Below are positions 1-11,225 of a stretch of 64,000 nucleotides of DNA, piece after piece (within the stretch, counting starts at the first letter, position 1; the number at the start of each line of letters is the position of its first letter). The notes under the pieces are model-generated. The model ran no database searches. It saw only the letters and a list, made by a program, of their open reading frames with translations, and was not told the DNA's origin. The stretch comes from Cladopsammia gracilis (taxonomy: Eukaryota; Cnidaria; Anthozoa; Scleractinia; Dendrophylliidae): contig JAJGOT010000311.1 in NCBI GenBank assembly GCA_022457155.1, positions 840,501 to 904,500 of the forward strand, written 5' to 3'. A program made the translations under genes and the position numbers.

Positions 1-626
1 TTGGTGTATATCACCTCCGATGCCTCCAAAACCCGAGCCTGTGATCGTTATCTTGTGGTGTCGGTTGATGGTTTATGGTGCAACGTACGGAAGTTTGCTG
101 GTTCCCAGCTTCGTTCCACGTCCTACCGCATCAAGCTGTCAGAGTGCTATCTCGTTCCAGACCAGATCGACACTGTTTCCCAGCTTACCCGTCGCTACTG
201 TCCGGACGCCCCCTTGATTCCTTCAACAAGAGGCTGCACAGTTCTTCTCCTCGTCCGAGTCCACCTCACATACCTTTACCCCAAATTCTTGATGAGCTCT
301 CCACGCCATTGGATTGAGAGGTTGATACCTGCCACTCTCCAATTCCGAGCGAGTCCACACCTACTGCCATTTCAGATCACACTGTCTCTTCTGGCAATCA
401 GCTTGACGAACCCACTCCTGTTTCAAGTACAGATGACTCCTCTCCCTCTGTGTGCCCTCCATGTGCTGACAGTTCTGAAATTCCAGCCTCTACTGACCAC
501 CAAGCTCCAATTGCTGAGCCCTCACCGTCTCCGACAACCTCTCCCAGTGAAGAACCATGCTCTGGCCCTCGCTGGTCTACCCGTCCCTCTCGGCGCCCTG
601 CTTACCTGAAGGACTATGTTACATAA
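1..626 (+). pseudogene. 3' end of a Gypsy-like (Ty3-type) retrotransposon polyprotein, broken
   Basis: Only the C-terminal end of a pol-type polyprotein lies in the window. The first ~65 codons, in frame 1, carry the C-terminal phrase DRYLVVSVDGLWCNVRKF, which I recognise from cnidarian LTR-retrotransposon polyproteins. The coding signal then moves to frame 3 at about 195-230. That frame has an in-frame stop at 315-317, runs on as a Ser/Pro/Thr-rich tail, and ends in the basic-plus-YLKDY terminus typical of such elements, with a stop at 624-626. One frameshift plus one stop means a decayed copy. The long frame-1 reading after ~230 is a shadow. The family call rests on the terminal motifs only, because protease, RT and integrase lie outside the window. 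Confidence 0.7.
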
Positions 627-1010
627 TACTTTGAACTTTACCTATCCGAAAGACTATGTTACATGATGCTTTGACATTTTTCTTATCTGAAGGACCATTT
701 ACATAATACTTGAACTATGCTTTTCATTATTTACCATTATTTTATTGTATTTGTTTTCACCAAGTATATACTTTGTAAACTAGCAAGAGGAAAAGGTAGT
801 CACGCCATATCCTGTTTAGCCTGCTTGGTAACCATGCCTTTCTTTAGTATTCGTTAATGCTTTGCGCGATTGTATTCTCGGCGTCCTTGTTCATTAAAAC
901 GTTTACTTAGCGTTGGTTCGGGTGTTCGTCTCAACTTATTGGTGTTAGGTATTATTTCTTTCATGGCAAGTTTTTCTTCCCATTTCAAAACAATATAGCA
1001 ACCTTACCTT
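627..1010 (+). mobile_element. Probable 3' untranslated region and remnant 3' LTR
   Basis: Directly after the polyprotein stop there are three imperfect copies of a short phrase around 'gaaggactatgttacataa' (603-715). They are followed by a purine-rich tract (AAGAGGAAAAGG, ~784-796) of the kind that precedes a 3' LTR. DNA from ~795 to ~1000 is then LTR-like. No second LTR is in the window, so the boundaries are inferred. Confidence 0.4.
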
Positions 1011-1394
1011 ACCTTCCTTCTTCGCGCTCGGTTGCGCAGAAGGCCACAATAGCAACCTTTCAGTTTAAGTTTATAAGTGATTCTATCTGTTTATAAGTAA
1101 ATGAAAGGGATTTTCAATTTAAATTCATACAAAGAATCGTAGTAGCTAAAACAGAATTTTTTTAATTCGGTAGCTTTAGTGAGCATCATTTTGTATCTTA
1201 TTTTTCAGAGATAATTATTTGCATTTTGCCTACTAAATAGGAGTTTTGATTGGTTGTTTTTACGTTGAAAGAAATCCTATTTGTTATTGCGAAATAAGTA
1301 AGACCATCCTTTAAGCTGCAACATCAGAGAAAGTATAACGTCAGTTTTCAGTTGGTTTCTGTTTTGTATTTAACGTTTTCGCAGTATCGGCGAT

Positions 1395-2004
1395 TTAAGG
1401 TGGCTCCCAACAGTTTCCAGCACTTTCCAAGACTTAGATTTTGATGGGTCATTAAAACCACTCTTTATCAGTTGATGCTACAATCATGATATCAAATGAA
1501 TGCCCAATGATTGGTGAACACGTTGTTATCATTTTTGTGACACAATACGTTACTATAGCAACAGTCTAACGTGCTGAAAACACCCTTAATTTAAGCTTTA
1601 AGTGTTCATAACTCAAAAATGACTTGGTGAACCCCATTTTTTATTGTCAAATTCTGATCAGTAGGATAAGATGCAACTTTTGGCAAAGTTTAAAAAAATT
1701 CTGTAGGTGGGGTTCAGAGCTACCTTAATTTTTTTTAAACTTTGCCAAAAGTTGCATCTTATCCTACTGATCAAAATTCGACAATAAAAAATGGGGTTCA
1801 CCGAGTCATTTTGGAGTTACGAACACTTAAAGCTAAAATTAAGGGTGTTTTCAGCATATTATACTGTTGCTATAGTAACATATTGTGTCACAAAAATGAT
1901 AACATGATATCATGATTGTAGCATCAACTGATAAAGAATGGTTTTAATGACCCATTAAAATCTAAGTCTTGGAAAGTGCTGGAAACTGTTGGGAGCCACC
2001 TTAA
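1395..2004. mobile_element. Palindromic (fold-back) MITE with TTAA ends, ~610 bp
   Basis: The two halves are long imperfect inverted repeats of ~300 bp. The left end TTAAGGTGGCTCCCAACAG (1395) is matched by CTGTTGGGAGCCACCTTAA ending at 2004. Matching continues inward through the 'caacttttggcaaagttt' segment near 1673-1691 and its complement near 1736-1753. It has no coding capacity. TTAA at both ends fits a TTAA target as used by piggyBac-type elements, but the superfamily is not proven. Confidence 0.85.
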
Positions 2005-2773
2005 TTGTCAGTTATAATTTCTTAATTTTCAATTTTTTCTTAATTTCAATAAAGCTGTTAACCGATTTTGCTTACAGAAGGCATTTGTTTTTAGTTTAGA
2101 TCTTGTCACAAGTCATTTTTCTGTTAGGCATTTTCTTTGTTTTTGTTTTGATAATGGCTGTTTGTGAAGTCTTCAGAAAAGAGTTTAAGGCTGCGAATCG
2201 GTTGATTTTTGGAAATTTAGTTCATTTGTCAGTTTCGGTTTTTTCCCTCTTATTATCAACTTACAACAAGAACTATCGTAGTAAAAATAAATGATAAAAG
2301 TTTTCTTTAAAGTTATCCAGTTATCAATAATTAAGGCCATTTCAGTTCTGTTCGACTTTCCTTTACTTTGCAATCATTATTTTAATGGCTGGCTGTTTTA
2401 AAATATGTAAGGGTATTTTGAAAATATTTTGCTTTATTACTGTTTTGCCTATCATACCCTTAAAAGTCTTAAAATGATTTTTGATTTACTCGAAAACAGT
2501 CTTATAATTTTTTTTTGAAACTTCGTCTACAGCTAGTAATACGTGAAAGTTTTATTATGAAGTGTCTGGCTAGATTTTGAGAAAAGCGAAATTGTTTAAA
2601 ACAAAGGGCCACAAGCTGAGGTTGCTATAGTAACCGCTGTCACTTGGGAACAAGTGACACAAAGCTTTCATCGTTTTTCATCAAGTTGGCGAAGTATGAA
2701 AACAATCGAAGCATGTCTTCTAAGTGAAATTTTGACTTTAAAGCATACACCCCACGGCAAAAAAACGAGCCTC
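2005..2773. other. No gene recognised
   Basis: AT-rich DNA between two fold-back elements. Short open frames exist on both strands (62-63 aa near 2103-2373), but they lack splice context or any recognisable motif, and they overlap each other. Confidence 0.5.
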
Positions 2774-3312
2774 CTTAAAGTGTATATGACAGATTTTTTT
2801 TATTTGCTTTTTGAATTTATATGGTGTTCTGATACGAAAGTCGAAAAAAGTATTTTCGATATCGATTTTTATTCTCCCTGATTTTGCCGTCTAAACACAG
2901 GAAATTTCACTTCCGGTGGGTACAATACCGCGCAAGAAGAAAGACTGGGGATAGTCAGCTGTGACGTCAATACCAGAATGCCAGTGTTCCCCCATTTTTT
3001 GGTGCGTGTTGCTACAAGCGTAGACAACACACCTTAATAAAACCATGTTTCTTCCTCAGGGAGCACCAAACAAATGCGAGGAACCGAGAAACCTCGACAC
3101 CAGTATTCTTGTATTGACGTCACAGCGGACTATTTCCAGTCTTTCTTCCTGCGCGATTTTTTATCCCACCGGAAGTGAAATTTCCCGTTTTTAGACGGCT
3201 AAAACACTGAAAAGAAAATCGGTATCGAAAATTTTTTTTTCGATTTTCTTATCAAAACACCATGTAGATTCCATCAAGAAAATAAAAAAAAATCTGTCAT
3301 ATTCATTTTAAA
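2774..3312. mobile_element. Palindromic MITE, family A copy 1 (~540 bp)
   Basis: Long terminal inverted repeats: 'ttaaagtgtatatgacagat' at 2774 is answered by 'atctgtcatattcatttta' near 3292-3310. The arms also share a 'ccgtctaaac'/'gtttttagacgg' block, a 'cacttccggtggg' block and a 'gtgacgtcaa' block. The central loop (~2995-3080) is unique. A second copy is at 5705-6252. Non-coding. Confidence 0.85.
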
Positions 3313-3665
3313 AAGAGATTGTCAGTTTGCAGTGTGAAATTAGAAGAATGTTTTCAGAAAGGGGTTTAGGTCTAGTAATAGATTACTTATTGGAAATAGC
3401 AGTTCATTTTGCAAGTTCCAAATTTTTCTACTGATGTTTTAATGTCAGCTTTCAACAAGGTTCTTAAATGAATTCGTAGTGAAAATCGATAAGAAAAATC
3501 ACAATTAAGCCCATTCTTAAAAATGATGAATTGTGAGCAATTCAGTTTTTTATCTGTTATCAATACGTGAATCTTTGTTTATAATTATTGGCTCATTAGT
3601 ATATAAGCGTCATTCTCTAATCTAGCTTAAAAAAAACAATTCCGAATTTTGAAAGGGTACAACAC

Positions 3666-3832
3666 AATAGACAATATTCGTATTTTTGGTATTCAACTGG
3701 AACTAGCTTGCAGTCGAGGCTCATGCGGGGGAATATCATTAAAAATATTTGCTTGTGAAAAGATTCTCCCGCATGAGCCTCGTCTGCAAGCTAGTTCCAG
3801 TTCAATACCGAGAATACGAATATCGTCTATTA
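3666..3832. mobile_element. Small palindromic MITE (~167 bp)
   Basis: The arms fold back almost perfectly: 'actggaactagcttgcag' on the left and 'ctgcaagctagttccagt' on the right. They begin with CAATAGAC and end with GTCTATTA. The loop is ~25 bp of AT-rich DNA around 3740-3765. Confidence 0.8.
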
Positions 3833-4839
3833 GCTTTGCCTGTAAATTTTAGCGTGATATACTAGATACTCTTTGTGTCATGCTGTTTACAAACAATGTA
3901 TGGCTCATTAGCGCTTTTGCTACCCAAAACATTTGCAATTTTTCATGACTGATAATTCGCTCGTAAACATTGCATGCAAAGAGCTAAAAATTGCATAGAT
4001 TCAGTACTAACTAGGTTTAATTCATATTTAGCACGGTGCCTTCTCTACGTAAATTCGTATGCCACGAAATAAAATTCAAACAATGACGTCTGCAAAAATT
4101 CGTCTCTATAAAGGTTTCAAGTGAAAGCTTAATTTTTCTTCATCTGCTTTATTATACGTTGACAGGATAATCAATTTCATTCCAAAGTTTTAAGGCTGCG
4201 AACTGGCTCTATATTTTGTTTCGAGCCGTTTCACTTTGCGTAAATGACAAGATTTCTCAGTGTAAATACTTGATCGTTGTCAAGGACTTTCAGTTACAGT
4301 AAAAATAACTCCCCGTTATATATATTGCGACCCTTTGTCAGTTCAGTTTGCAATACTGAAATATTTTCGTGTTGATCGGGGATCATCGTTCCTGTCTCAC
4401 GTACGTTTGACGGTTTATCAGCTTTCCCTGGTAGGAATTTTTCATTGACTTTCTGCAGAAAAACGTTCTATATTTTGCGTTCAAGTACGTTTGTTTGATG
4501 TGTGTTGCACTGTATCAGTACTTAAAAGGCAATTTACATGGTACAAAGTCGACTTGCATTTACAAAGCAAAGTGCTAAAATCGTGAAACATGTATTTCTG
4601 ATCTGTCGATTAAAAATATTAAAATCAATGTTTCCAAATCCAAGAAAAAATTCTCGTGTTGGTTGTAGCAGTCGTAAGCAAATTGTGCCATGGACAACGT
4701 ATTCAAAGCTCAGAAAGCAACTAGACATTTTTGCTTTTGGTAAAATTCTTTCAGTCAATAATTTTTCAGCAATTATTTCATAGTCAATTGCTTATTAAAA
4801 AGCTTATTTTATTCAAATATTTTGCATGTACAATGTTTT
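3833..4839. other. No gene recognised
   Basis: About 1 kb of AT-rich DNA between two inverted-repeat elements. The small frames near 4534-4783 overlap on opposite strands and show no conserved motif or splice structure. Confidence 0.5.
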
Positions 4840-5258
4840 CCATGGTAAACGCTGTTCAAATTTCGAAAATTTTCCCGCCAAAAGACTTAGAAAAAATACG
4901 GGCGCTCAAAATACGCATGCGCCGTTTTTTTTAAAAAAATTTTTATTGGTTAACATCTTTGAAAATCTAGACTAACAAATGCGGGCGCTCAAAATTCGCA
5001 TGCGACTTTTTAATATTCAGTAATGTTGTATTGTATTTAATAAATTATTAGAAGTCAATAAAAGAGTTCTTTCAGTTTCATTGTATTCTTTTATTCTCTC
5101 TTACTTATTAATATATTGTACAATATTTTCTCTATAACTTAATTAATTAAGTAAAAATCAGTTAACTAATTAAAAGGTGTCACAATATTTTTCTTCCTAT
5201 ATATACTAAGTCTTTTGGCGGGAAAATTTAGACAAATTTGCACAGCGTTTCCCCTGGT
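4840..5258. mobile_element. Terminal-inverted-repeat element (~420 bp)
   Basis: The left arm (4840-4893) and right arm (5205-5258) match over ~53 bp, including 'ttttcccgccaaaagactta' and its complement. Inside, a 'gggcgctcaaaat.cgcatgcg' phrase occurs twice (about 4902 and 4984). There is no open frame of note. Confidence 0.8.
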
Positions 5259-5704
5259 AACAATTTTTGCAAAAGAATGAACAGGACACCACTTGAATAT
5301 TTTTTGATCCAAAAAATTTTCAAGGAGCACAATTTAAAAATTAAACACGCAAAAAATTGTTTCCAACCTCACTATTTTACGCTGCCGTTTTCACAAGCGA
5401 CATAAGTAAGAAAAAGAAACACTCGTTCTTCTTATGTTGTCCTCATTAGGAATTAATACGAAATAAACACAAACACAAGAAAAATGATCAAGTTTTTTCC
5501 TTGTGCCTATGCTTATTCCGTGTCAATTCCTACGAAGATAGCACAACAAGAACAAGTGTGTTCATTCTTCTATTTCTGTACTAATATTTCTGTCGCCGAT
5601 GAAAACAATTATTGAACGATATTAGAAGAAACATGGCAAGCTATTAAAAATTTGTGAAAGTTGTTTGTATACTAGCTAAAACGTTTTGGATAACAAAAAT
5701 TAAA

Positions 5705-6252
5705 TGCTAAAAGTGTATATGGCAGATATTTTTTTATTGGCTTGAAGGAATCTACATGGCGCTCTGATAAAATCGAAAAGAGGTTTTCGATATCGATTTT
5801 CTTTTCCGTGTTTTAGCCGTCTGAAACGTGAAATTTCACTTCTGGTGGGTTACAAAACCGCGCATGAAGAAACATTGGAAAAAGTCCGCTGTGACGTCAA
5901 AACAAGAATGCCGGTGTAGCGGTTTCTCGATTCCTCACATTTTTTGGTGCGCCCTGAGGAAGAAACATGGTTCTATTCAGGTGTGTTGTCTATGGTTGTA
6001 GCAACACGCACAAAAAAACGGAGGAACTGAGAAACCGCGACATTGGCATTCTTGTATTGACGTCACAGCGAACTATTTCCAGTCTTTCTTCTTGCGCGGT
6101 TTTGTAACCCACCGGAAGTGAAGTTTCACGTTTTTAGACGGCTAAATCACGGACAAGAAAAATCGATATCGTAAAACCTTTTTAGTCTTTCTCAGAACGC
6201 CATGTAGATTCCATCAAGCAAATAAAAAAATATCTGTCATATTCACTTTAAG
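5705..6252. mobile_element. Palindromic MITE, family A copy 2, loop inverted
   Basis: Same arms as the element at 2774-3312, beginning near 'aaagtgtatatggcagat' and ending with 'atctgtcatattcacttta'. Its central loop (~5935-6030) matches the reverse complement of the other copy's loop, including the 'aagaaacatggtt' and 'gtgttgtc' phrases. The two copies therefore lie in opposite orientation. Confidence 0.85.
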
Positions 6253-7148
6253 TTCTGTTGTTTATTTGGAAAGCAATTTTTGCTTCTGGTTTCATTCGAT
6301 ATTGGATGATATTTTTCATAGTTTGCCATGTTGCTTTTAATAACAAGACCTTTAACTGTTGGCAAGTTTTCTTTGTAGCACAGAAAAAATGACAGAAAGT
6401 ACGTAGACTAAGAACCAAAAATGACCCTTTGCTAAGTTTGGAGCAAGTAAAACAATTTAGAACATTCAACAAACAATTACTTGACTCCATTTCTTTTGTA
6501 GCGATTAGTAAATTATGCACGAAACCAATATTTTTCAAAATAATAAAAGTTTCCTAAGTTTGGAGCAAGTCATATAATTTAGAACATTCAAAAGACAATT
6601 GCTTGGCTCCATTTTCTTCCTAGAGATCTTGTTGTGCAACTTACTGAAATGTTCCATTCTGTGCTACATCGAATGCCAACAGACAACTGTCTTTTCCCTC
6701 CACTTAAAAACTAAATTTAAGAGAGCCCATATATAATACCCAATGTCTGGTTTTAAGTTTTAGCTTAAACACGTTTGTTTTTGTCAGTTGAAATTTACAA
6801 AAGAAATGAAACAAAAATAAATGGCCTAAATCAAATCAAGGGGTTATACAGACCATGATAAGAATAAACGGAACCAAAAAAGAAACATTCGTATTGTTAA
6901 AATCGGTCCTGAATCTCTCTTGCTCAAATTGAGGAAAGCCAATGTTTAATAAGATATCTGACAGCATCAAAACAACAGAAAATTTTCCTATAGACTGAAA
7001 AAAAATTCACCATCTCATAAGTTAACGCCATGTTATTCATTGTAAGAAACTGCGCGCCTGAAATAATATTATGCTCTGTATTTTAGTATGTCGAACTTGT
7101 TGAAACAAACAATTCACAAATTGAGATCATAGCAAAAGATGTGCCAGT
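6253..7148. other. No gene recognised
   Basis: AT-rich DNA. A short phrase 'gtttggagcaagt' followed by 'tttagaacattcaa' is repeated (about 6437 and 6560; the second half recurs near 11398). This points to old repeat debris. The 96-aa minus frame at 6248-6538 shows no recognisable domain. Confidence 0.4.
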
Positions 7149-8451
7149 AGTTTTACAGCCAAATTCGTTGTATCGCGATGCGCGAAATGCAAACTTCGAA
7201 AGTTTTCTGTTTTTTCTGTTCCGTCAATCATCTCAGTGGGAGGCGGGGTTATGCATTTGCTTGGGCAGTTTTAATTGAAGACTGAACATGAGATCGATTT
7301 ATGAAAAATTAAACGAGCTAAATGCAAGAAATACCTGTAATCGGCGTGATTAAAAGACCAAAACGGAATTATGATCAAATTTCTGCGCCCGATTCGAAAG
7401 AGTGTACCGTACGTAAGACAAACTTATAGCCGAAAATTCTGTCAAAGATTCATCTTCAAAATCATCTTCAAGATGATTTCTTTCGTATATTTAGTTCATA
7501 TTCAATCACATCGCATCTTGTTTTTGTGTGTTTTCTTTTATTTTCCGTCGTTACTACATTCGTTTTCTACATACATACTGTCAGTTTACATTTGCATATT
7601 ATTAAGGTGGATTTCTACTGTCGCGTAAATTTTTACGTACGTAATTAAAACGCACGTAAACAATTTCCACTGTCGCGTAATTTTTACGCGCGTTTTACGT
7701 GCGTAAATAAAATAAGAGACGATGTATGAACGGCTTGCGTAAACGTAAAAAGTTGAGCCGTGCTCAACTTTTTATGTTTACGCAAGCTGTTCATACATCG
7801 TCTCTTATTTTATTTACGCACGTAAAACGCACGTAAATATTACGTGACAGTGAAAATTGTTTATGTGCGTTTTATTTACGTACGTAAACATTTACGCGAC
7901 AGTGGAAAACCACCTTTACCGTTGATGCATGACCGGTCGACCGTAACTGTAAACAACAGGAAAAGCTCAAACTTCTCGGCTCGCCAGCGGAGTCGATTTT
8001 GCCAGCATTAATGAAATATTCCATGGAAGTTGAAAAAGGTTTTCCCCATCTCTAGTCGTCGAATTTTTTTCGATGCAAACTTTTGAAGCCGATAAAAACG
8101 TCCAACGCCAGCGGAGCTCACTAATTTAATATGCCCGATGCAAATCAGATTTACAAGCGAAGAAACAAATTCTAAGGTAAAAATCGACAGATAAAATTAA
8201 CTTTCTGAATTCCTCTCCTGTATCCATCTTCTTCGATTAAGCATCCTTTCTCTTTCTCGTCAGCTGTCCGAATAAAATTTCTCGCCATTGAACTCTCCGA
8301 ATCAAACTTGCGGGAATCTCTCATCGCGCTAAAAAATGGTTGCGTATTAACCCCGCCTCCCACTGAGATGATTGACGGAACAGAATAAGCAGAAAACTTT
8401 CGAAGTTTGCATTTCGCGCATCGCGATACAACGAATTTGGCTGTAAGAGTT
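7149..8451. mobile_element. Large inverted-repeat element (~1.3 kb) with ~100-bp arms
   Basis: The left arm (7149-7250) and right arm (8348-8451) are near-identical in opposite orientation, including 'ccaaattcgttgtatcgcga' and 'gggaggcggggtta'. A second palindromic element (7602-7917) is nested inside. The 98-aa minus frame across 8172-8468 runs through the arm and is not considered a gene. Confidence 0.75.
7602..7917. mobile_element. Nested palindromic MITE rich in TTACG/ACGT repeats (~316 bp)
   Basis: Ends 'ttaaggtggatttctactgt' and 'acagtggaaaaccaccttta'. The arms are built from repeated 'acgtgcgtaaa'/'tttacgtacgta' motifs and meet at the dyad 'aaaaagttgagc'/'gctcaacttttt' near 7755-7770. 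Internal subterminal repeats of this type are common transposase-binding arrays; that role is inferred. Confidence 0.85.
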
Positions 8452-8721
8452 TTCATTTTATTTTGCAAAAAAAACTGCTAAAATGATTTTAAAACTGACT
8501 TTGAAGGATAAGCGATTTTTTAAAAAAATCAAAGCATCATTTTCTGAGAATTTAAATTCAGCAACAAATTAAAAAAAAGTACTAGTTAACTAAACTGTAA
8601 ATGATTTGTTTGAAGTGTTTATGCAGTTGATTGCTAAACGTTATCTGTTTTTTTTCCTCACGGTTTTTTTTTTGTTTTTGTTTTTTCCTTTGGTCTGTAT
8701 AACGGGTCTACATTGTATTTT

Positions 8722-9500
8722 TGAAAAGAGCTGTTGTTGTTGACAATACTGACTGACTCTTCGACAACCTGAGCGGACGTCATCTTCAGAGCCATGTGAA
8801 TTGTAAGCTGTCATTGGTCAGTTTTGCCATGTGTTATTGGCTTTTGAGACTAAGTCAGTGATTGGTGCGCATTGTTGGTATAGGTTCAGTGGTGTTTGTT
8901 TTAATTAAGTTGTCCGTACTGTAGGTAAGGCATTCGGCAGACTCCCAGTCAATTCTGTCATTGGTCAGTTTTGCCATGTGTTATTGGCTTTTGAGACTAA
9001 GTCAGTGATTGGTGCGCATTGTTGGTATAGGTTCAGTGGTGTTTGTTTTAATTAAGTTGTCCGTACTGTAGGTAAGGCATTCGGCAGACTCCCAGTCAAT
9101 TCTGTCATTGGTCAGTTTTGCCATGTGTTATTGGCTTTTGAGACTAAGTCAGTGATTGGTGCGCATTGTTGGTATAGGTTCAGTGGTGTTTGTTTTAATT
9201 AAGTTGTCCGTACTGTTGGTAAGGCATTCGGCAGACTCCCAGTCAACTCTGTGATTAGTGTGTAAATAGTGTGTGATCGTTGACGTAACCATTTTTCATT
9301 GCTCGTATGTTCAGATTTCTGGCAGTCGCAACATTTGATCTTGTATACTGCTCCTTGTCTGTGGCTAGGTTCGTCTTTAACATTTGTAAGTAGTTGTCGT
9401 AAGGTAGTACTTTACAATTCACATTACTCTGAAAATGACTTCCGCTCAGCCGTTGTCGAACGTCAGTCACTGTCAACAACAACAGTTCTTCTCAGAAAAA
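8722..9500. mobile_element. Non-autonomous TIR element carrying an internal tandem array
   Basis: The left terminus (8722-8790, with 'ctgttgttgttgacaatac' and 'gacaacctgagcgga') is answered by the right terminus (9430-9500, with 'tccgctcagccgttgtc' and 'ctgtcaacaacaacag'). The interior is mostly three tandem 147-bp units. No coding capacity. Confidence 0.8.
8811..9251. repeat. Three 147-bp tandem units
   Basis: 'tcattggtcagttttgccat' begins units at 8811, 8958 and 9105. Both intervals are exactly 147 bp and the units are nearly identical. The fourth unit position (9252) starts with a related 'gtgattagtg' and then diverges. Confidence 0.95.
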
Positions 9501-9673
9501 AAAAAACTAACCCGGACGATTACACTCGACACGATAGACTATTGATCATCAAAAATACCGGCTTTCTTCAAAACCAAACATCAGGGTTTTATATACTAAG
9601 CTCCTAAATATACCGGTGTACGATCGACAAGAGAACATTAGTATTGGGCGACTGAGAACACATTTTCCGAGGA

Positions 9674-9951
9674 TTAAAGGTGTTACACGGGACGATTCGC
9701 AACGACGATTTTTAGTGCAACAACGTTGCGCTAAAGTTCCGCTAAAAGTTGACGCCGTGTAACATAGGTGCGCGGAGGTATTTCTTTGCAATTTTTGCGT
9801 TGTGAGTTTTTGAATCAGCTTCGAAAACTCACAACGCAAAAATTGCGAAGAAAATCGTCCGCGCACCCATGATACACGGCGTCAACTTTTAGCATAACAT
9901 TGTTGCGCTAAAAATCGTCGTTGCCAATGATCTCGTATAACATTACCTTAA
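9674..9951. mobile_element. Palindromic MITE (~278 bp)
   Basis: 'ttaaaggtgttacacgggac' at the left is mirrored by 'cgtataacattaccttaa' at the right. The inner arms share 'acggcgtcaacttttag' and 'actcacaacgcaaaaattgc' with their complements. The dyad centre is near 9818. Confidence 0.85.
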
Positions 9952-10198
9952 AGAAAAATCAAGTGAAAAAGAAAGAAGGTAACTTGTAAAAGCTTTTGTT
10001 CTCTTGTCAATCAGTTGATGTAGGGAATGTGTGAATAATGTTAAGGGGGCACAAAAGGCTGCAAGTGTCCAATTGATTCCATTCTTAATACAATGCCAGA
10101 CTTTGGTTAAATTGAAAAACAATTGCCAAATAAATTTGCCTTCTTTATTTAACTGAAATGAATTTTTAAATTCTAATAAGTAGTTTCTTTGGAAAACG

Positions 10199-11225
10199 TT
10201 TTAGGATAAAAACTAACGATGAAAAACGACGTTTCGACTCCTCTGAGGTCACTTTCGAGTTTAAAATGAAAGTGATTGAAATTAGGATACGTAAGTAAAA
10301 CTTAAGACATGAGAATGTTGAACGAGATAAAATATGTAAGCACTAAGCGTTGCAAAATACAAGTGATAAAAACTACAAAGGACTTAATTAAGACAACCAG
10401 AATATCAGTTAAAAACTAAAGATTAAAAGAATTATAAATATGACTCTGCGCTATACAAATAACTTTGCGCGGATAGCCAACACTGAACAAACAGTCTGAC
10501 TATTCGCGCAAAGTTATTTGTATCGCGCAGAGTATATAATATTTATAATTCTTTTAAGTAATGCTCCACATAACTACAGTAAACTTCATTGTTCTACGGC
10601 ATTGGCTTTTTCTCACATAGAATTTCTTTGAGTTCAAGAATAGAGGAGGGGCTGATGGTTCACAATTATATTTCAGTATAAAAGTAAAGAAAATCCATTT
10701 GCGTCAAATAAATTTTAGGAAATGTTCGTGCTTAACCAATCAGAATAGCAGAAGACAACAGCTAATAATTTTGCTCCTTTGATGAACTTCCTCAAATACA
10801 ATTTCTTTCAAAAATTGCATGTTGTGCGATTGTGTCTCAAATTGCTTGAAACCTTTAAAAAATCAGACAAAATGTTCCTTGAACTTTTTATCGGTCTTTG
10901 AGTCTGGGCCAATGAGATCACTAGTTGTTACAATGAAAAAAGTTGACATTCCATCGTGCATTGCCGTTAGCACTTTCCTTCTTATGCGGATCATTACTTA
11001 ATCTTCAGTTTTTAACATATTTTGATTGTCTTAATTAAGTCCTTTGTAGTTTTTATCACTTGTATTTTGTAACGCTTAGTGCTTACATATTTTATCTCGT
11101 TCAACATTCTCATGTCTTAAGTTTGACTTATATATGCTAATTTCAATCACTTTCATTTTAAACTCGAAAATGACCTCAGAGGAGTCGAAACGTCGTTTTT
11201 TCATCGTTAGTTTTTATCCTAAAAA
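10199..11225. mobile_element. TIR element (~1.0 kb) with ~230-bp arms
   Basis: 'ggataaaaactaacgatgaa' (10204) is answered by 'ttcatcgttagtttttatcc' (ending 11219). Complementarity extends inward past the 'gtcgaaacgtcg', 'aacattctcatgtcttaa' and 'gacttaattaagacaa' blocks. A 60-codon frame at 10819-11001 lies in the unique interior but resembles no transposase. Part of the interior (about 10870-11000) recurs inverted at 26640-26770. Confidence 0.8.
10428..10555. repeat. Nested near-perfect hairpin
   Basis: 'aaaagaattataaatatgac' and 'tttataattctttta' flank arms that share 'acaaataactttgcgcg' and 'gcgcaaagttatttgt'. The loop 'ccaacactgaacaaacag' sits near 10480. It lies inside the larger TIR element. 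Confidence 0.8.

Noticed and set aside
230..609. Long frame-1 reading continuing the retrotransposon ORF
   Set aside because: The Ser/Pro-rich coding signal and the terminal YLKDY motif are in frame 3. Frame 1 after ~230 is an out-of-frame shadow.
7371..7628. 85-aa hydrophobic plus frame
   Set aside because: It lies inside the large inverted-repeat element and runs into the nested MITE, with no signal beyond T-rich hydrophobic codons.
8811..9251. 147-bp direct repeats as a CRISPR array
   Set aside because: The units are contiguous, 147 bp long and without spacers, and they lie inside a transposon in a eukaryotic genome.
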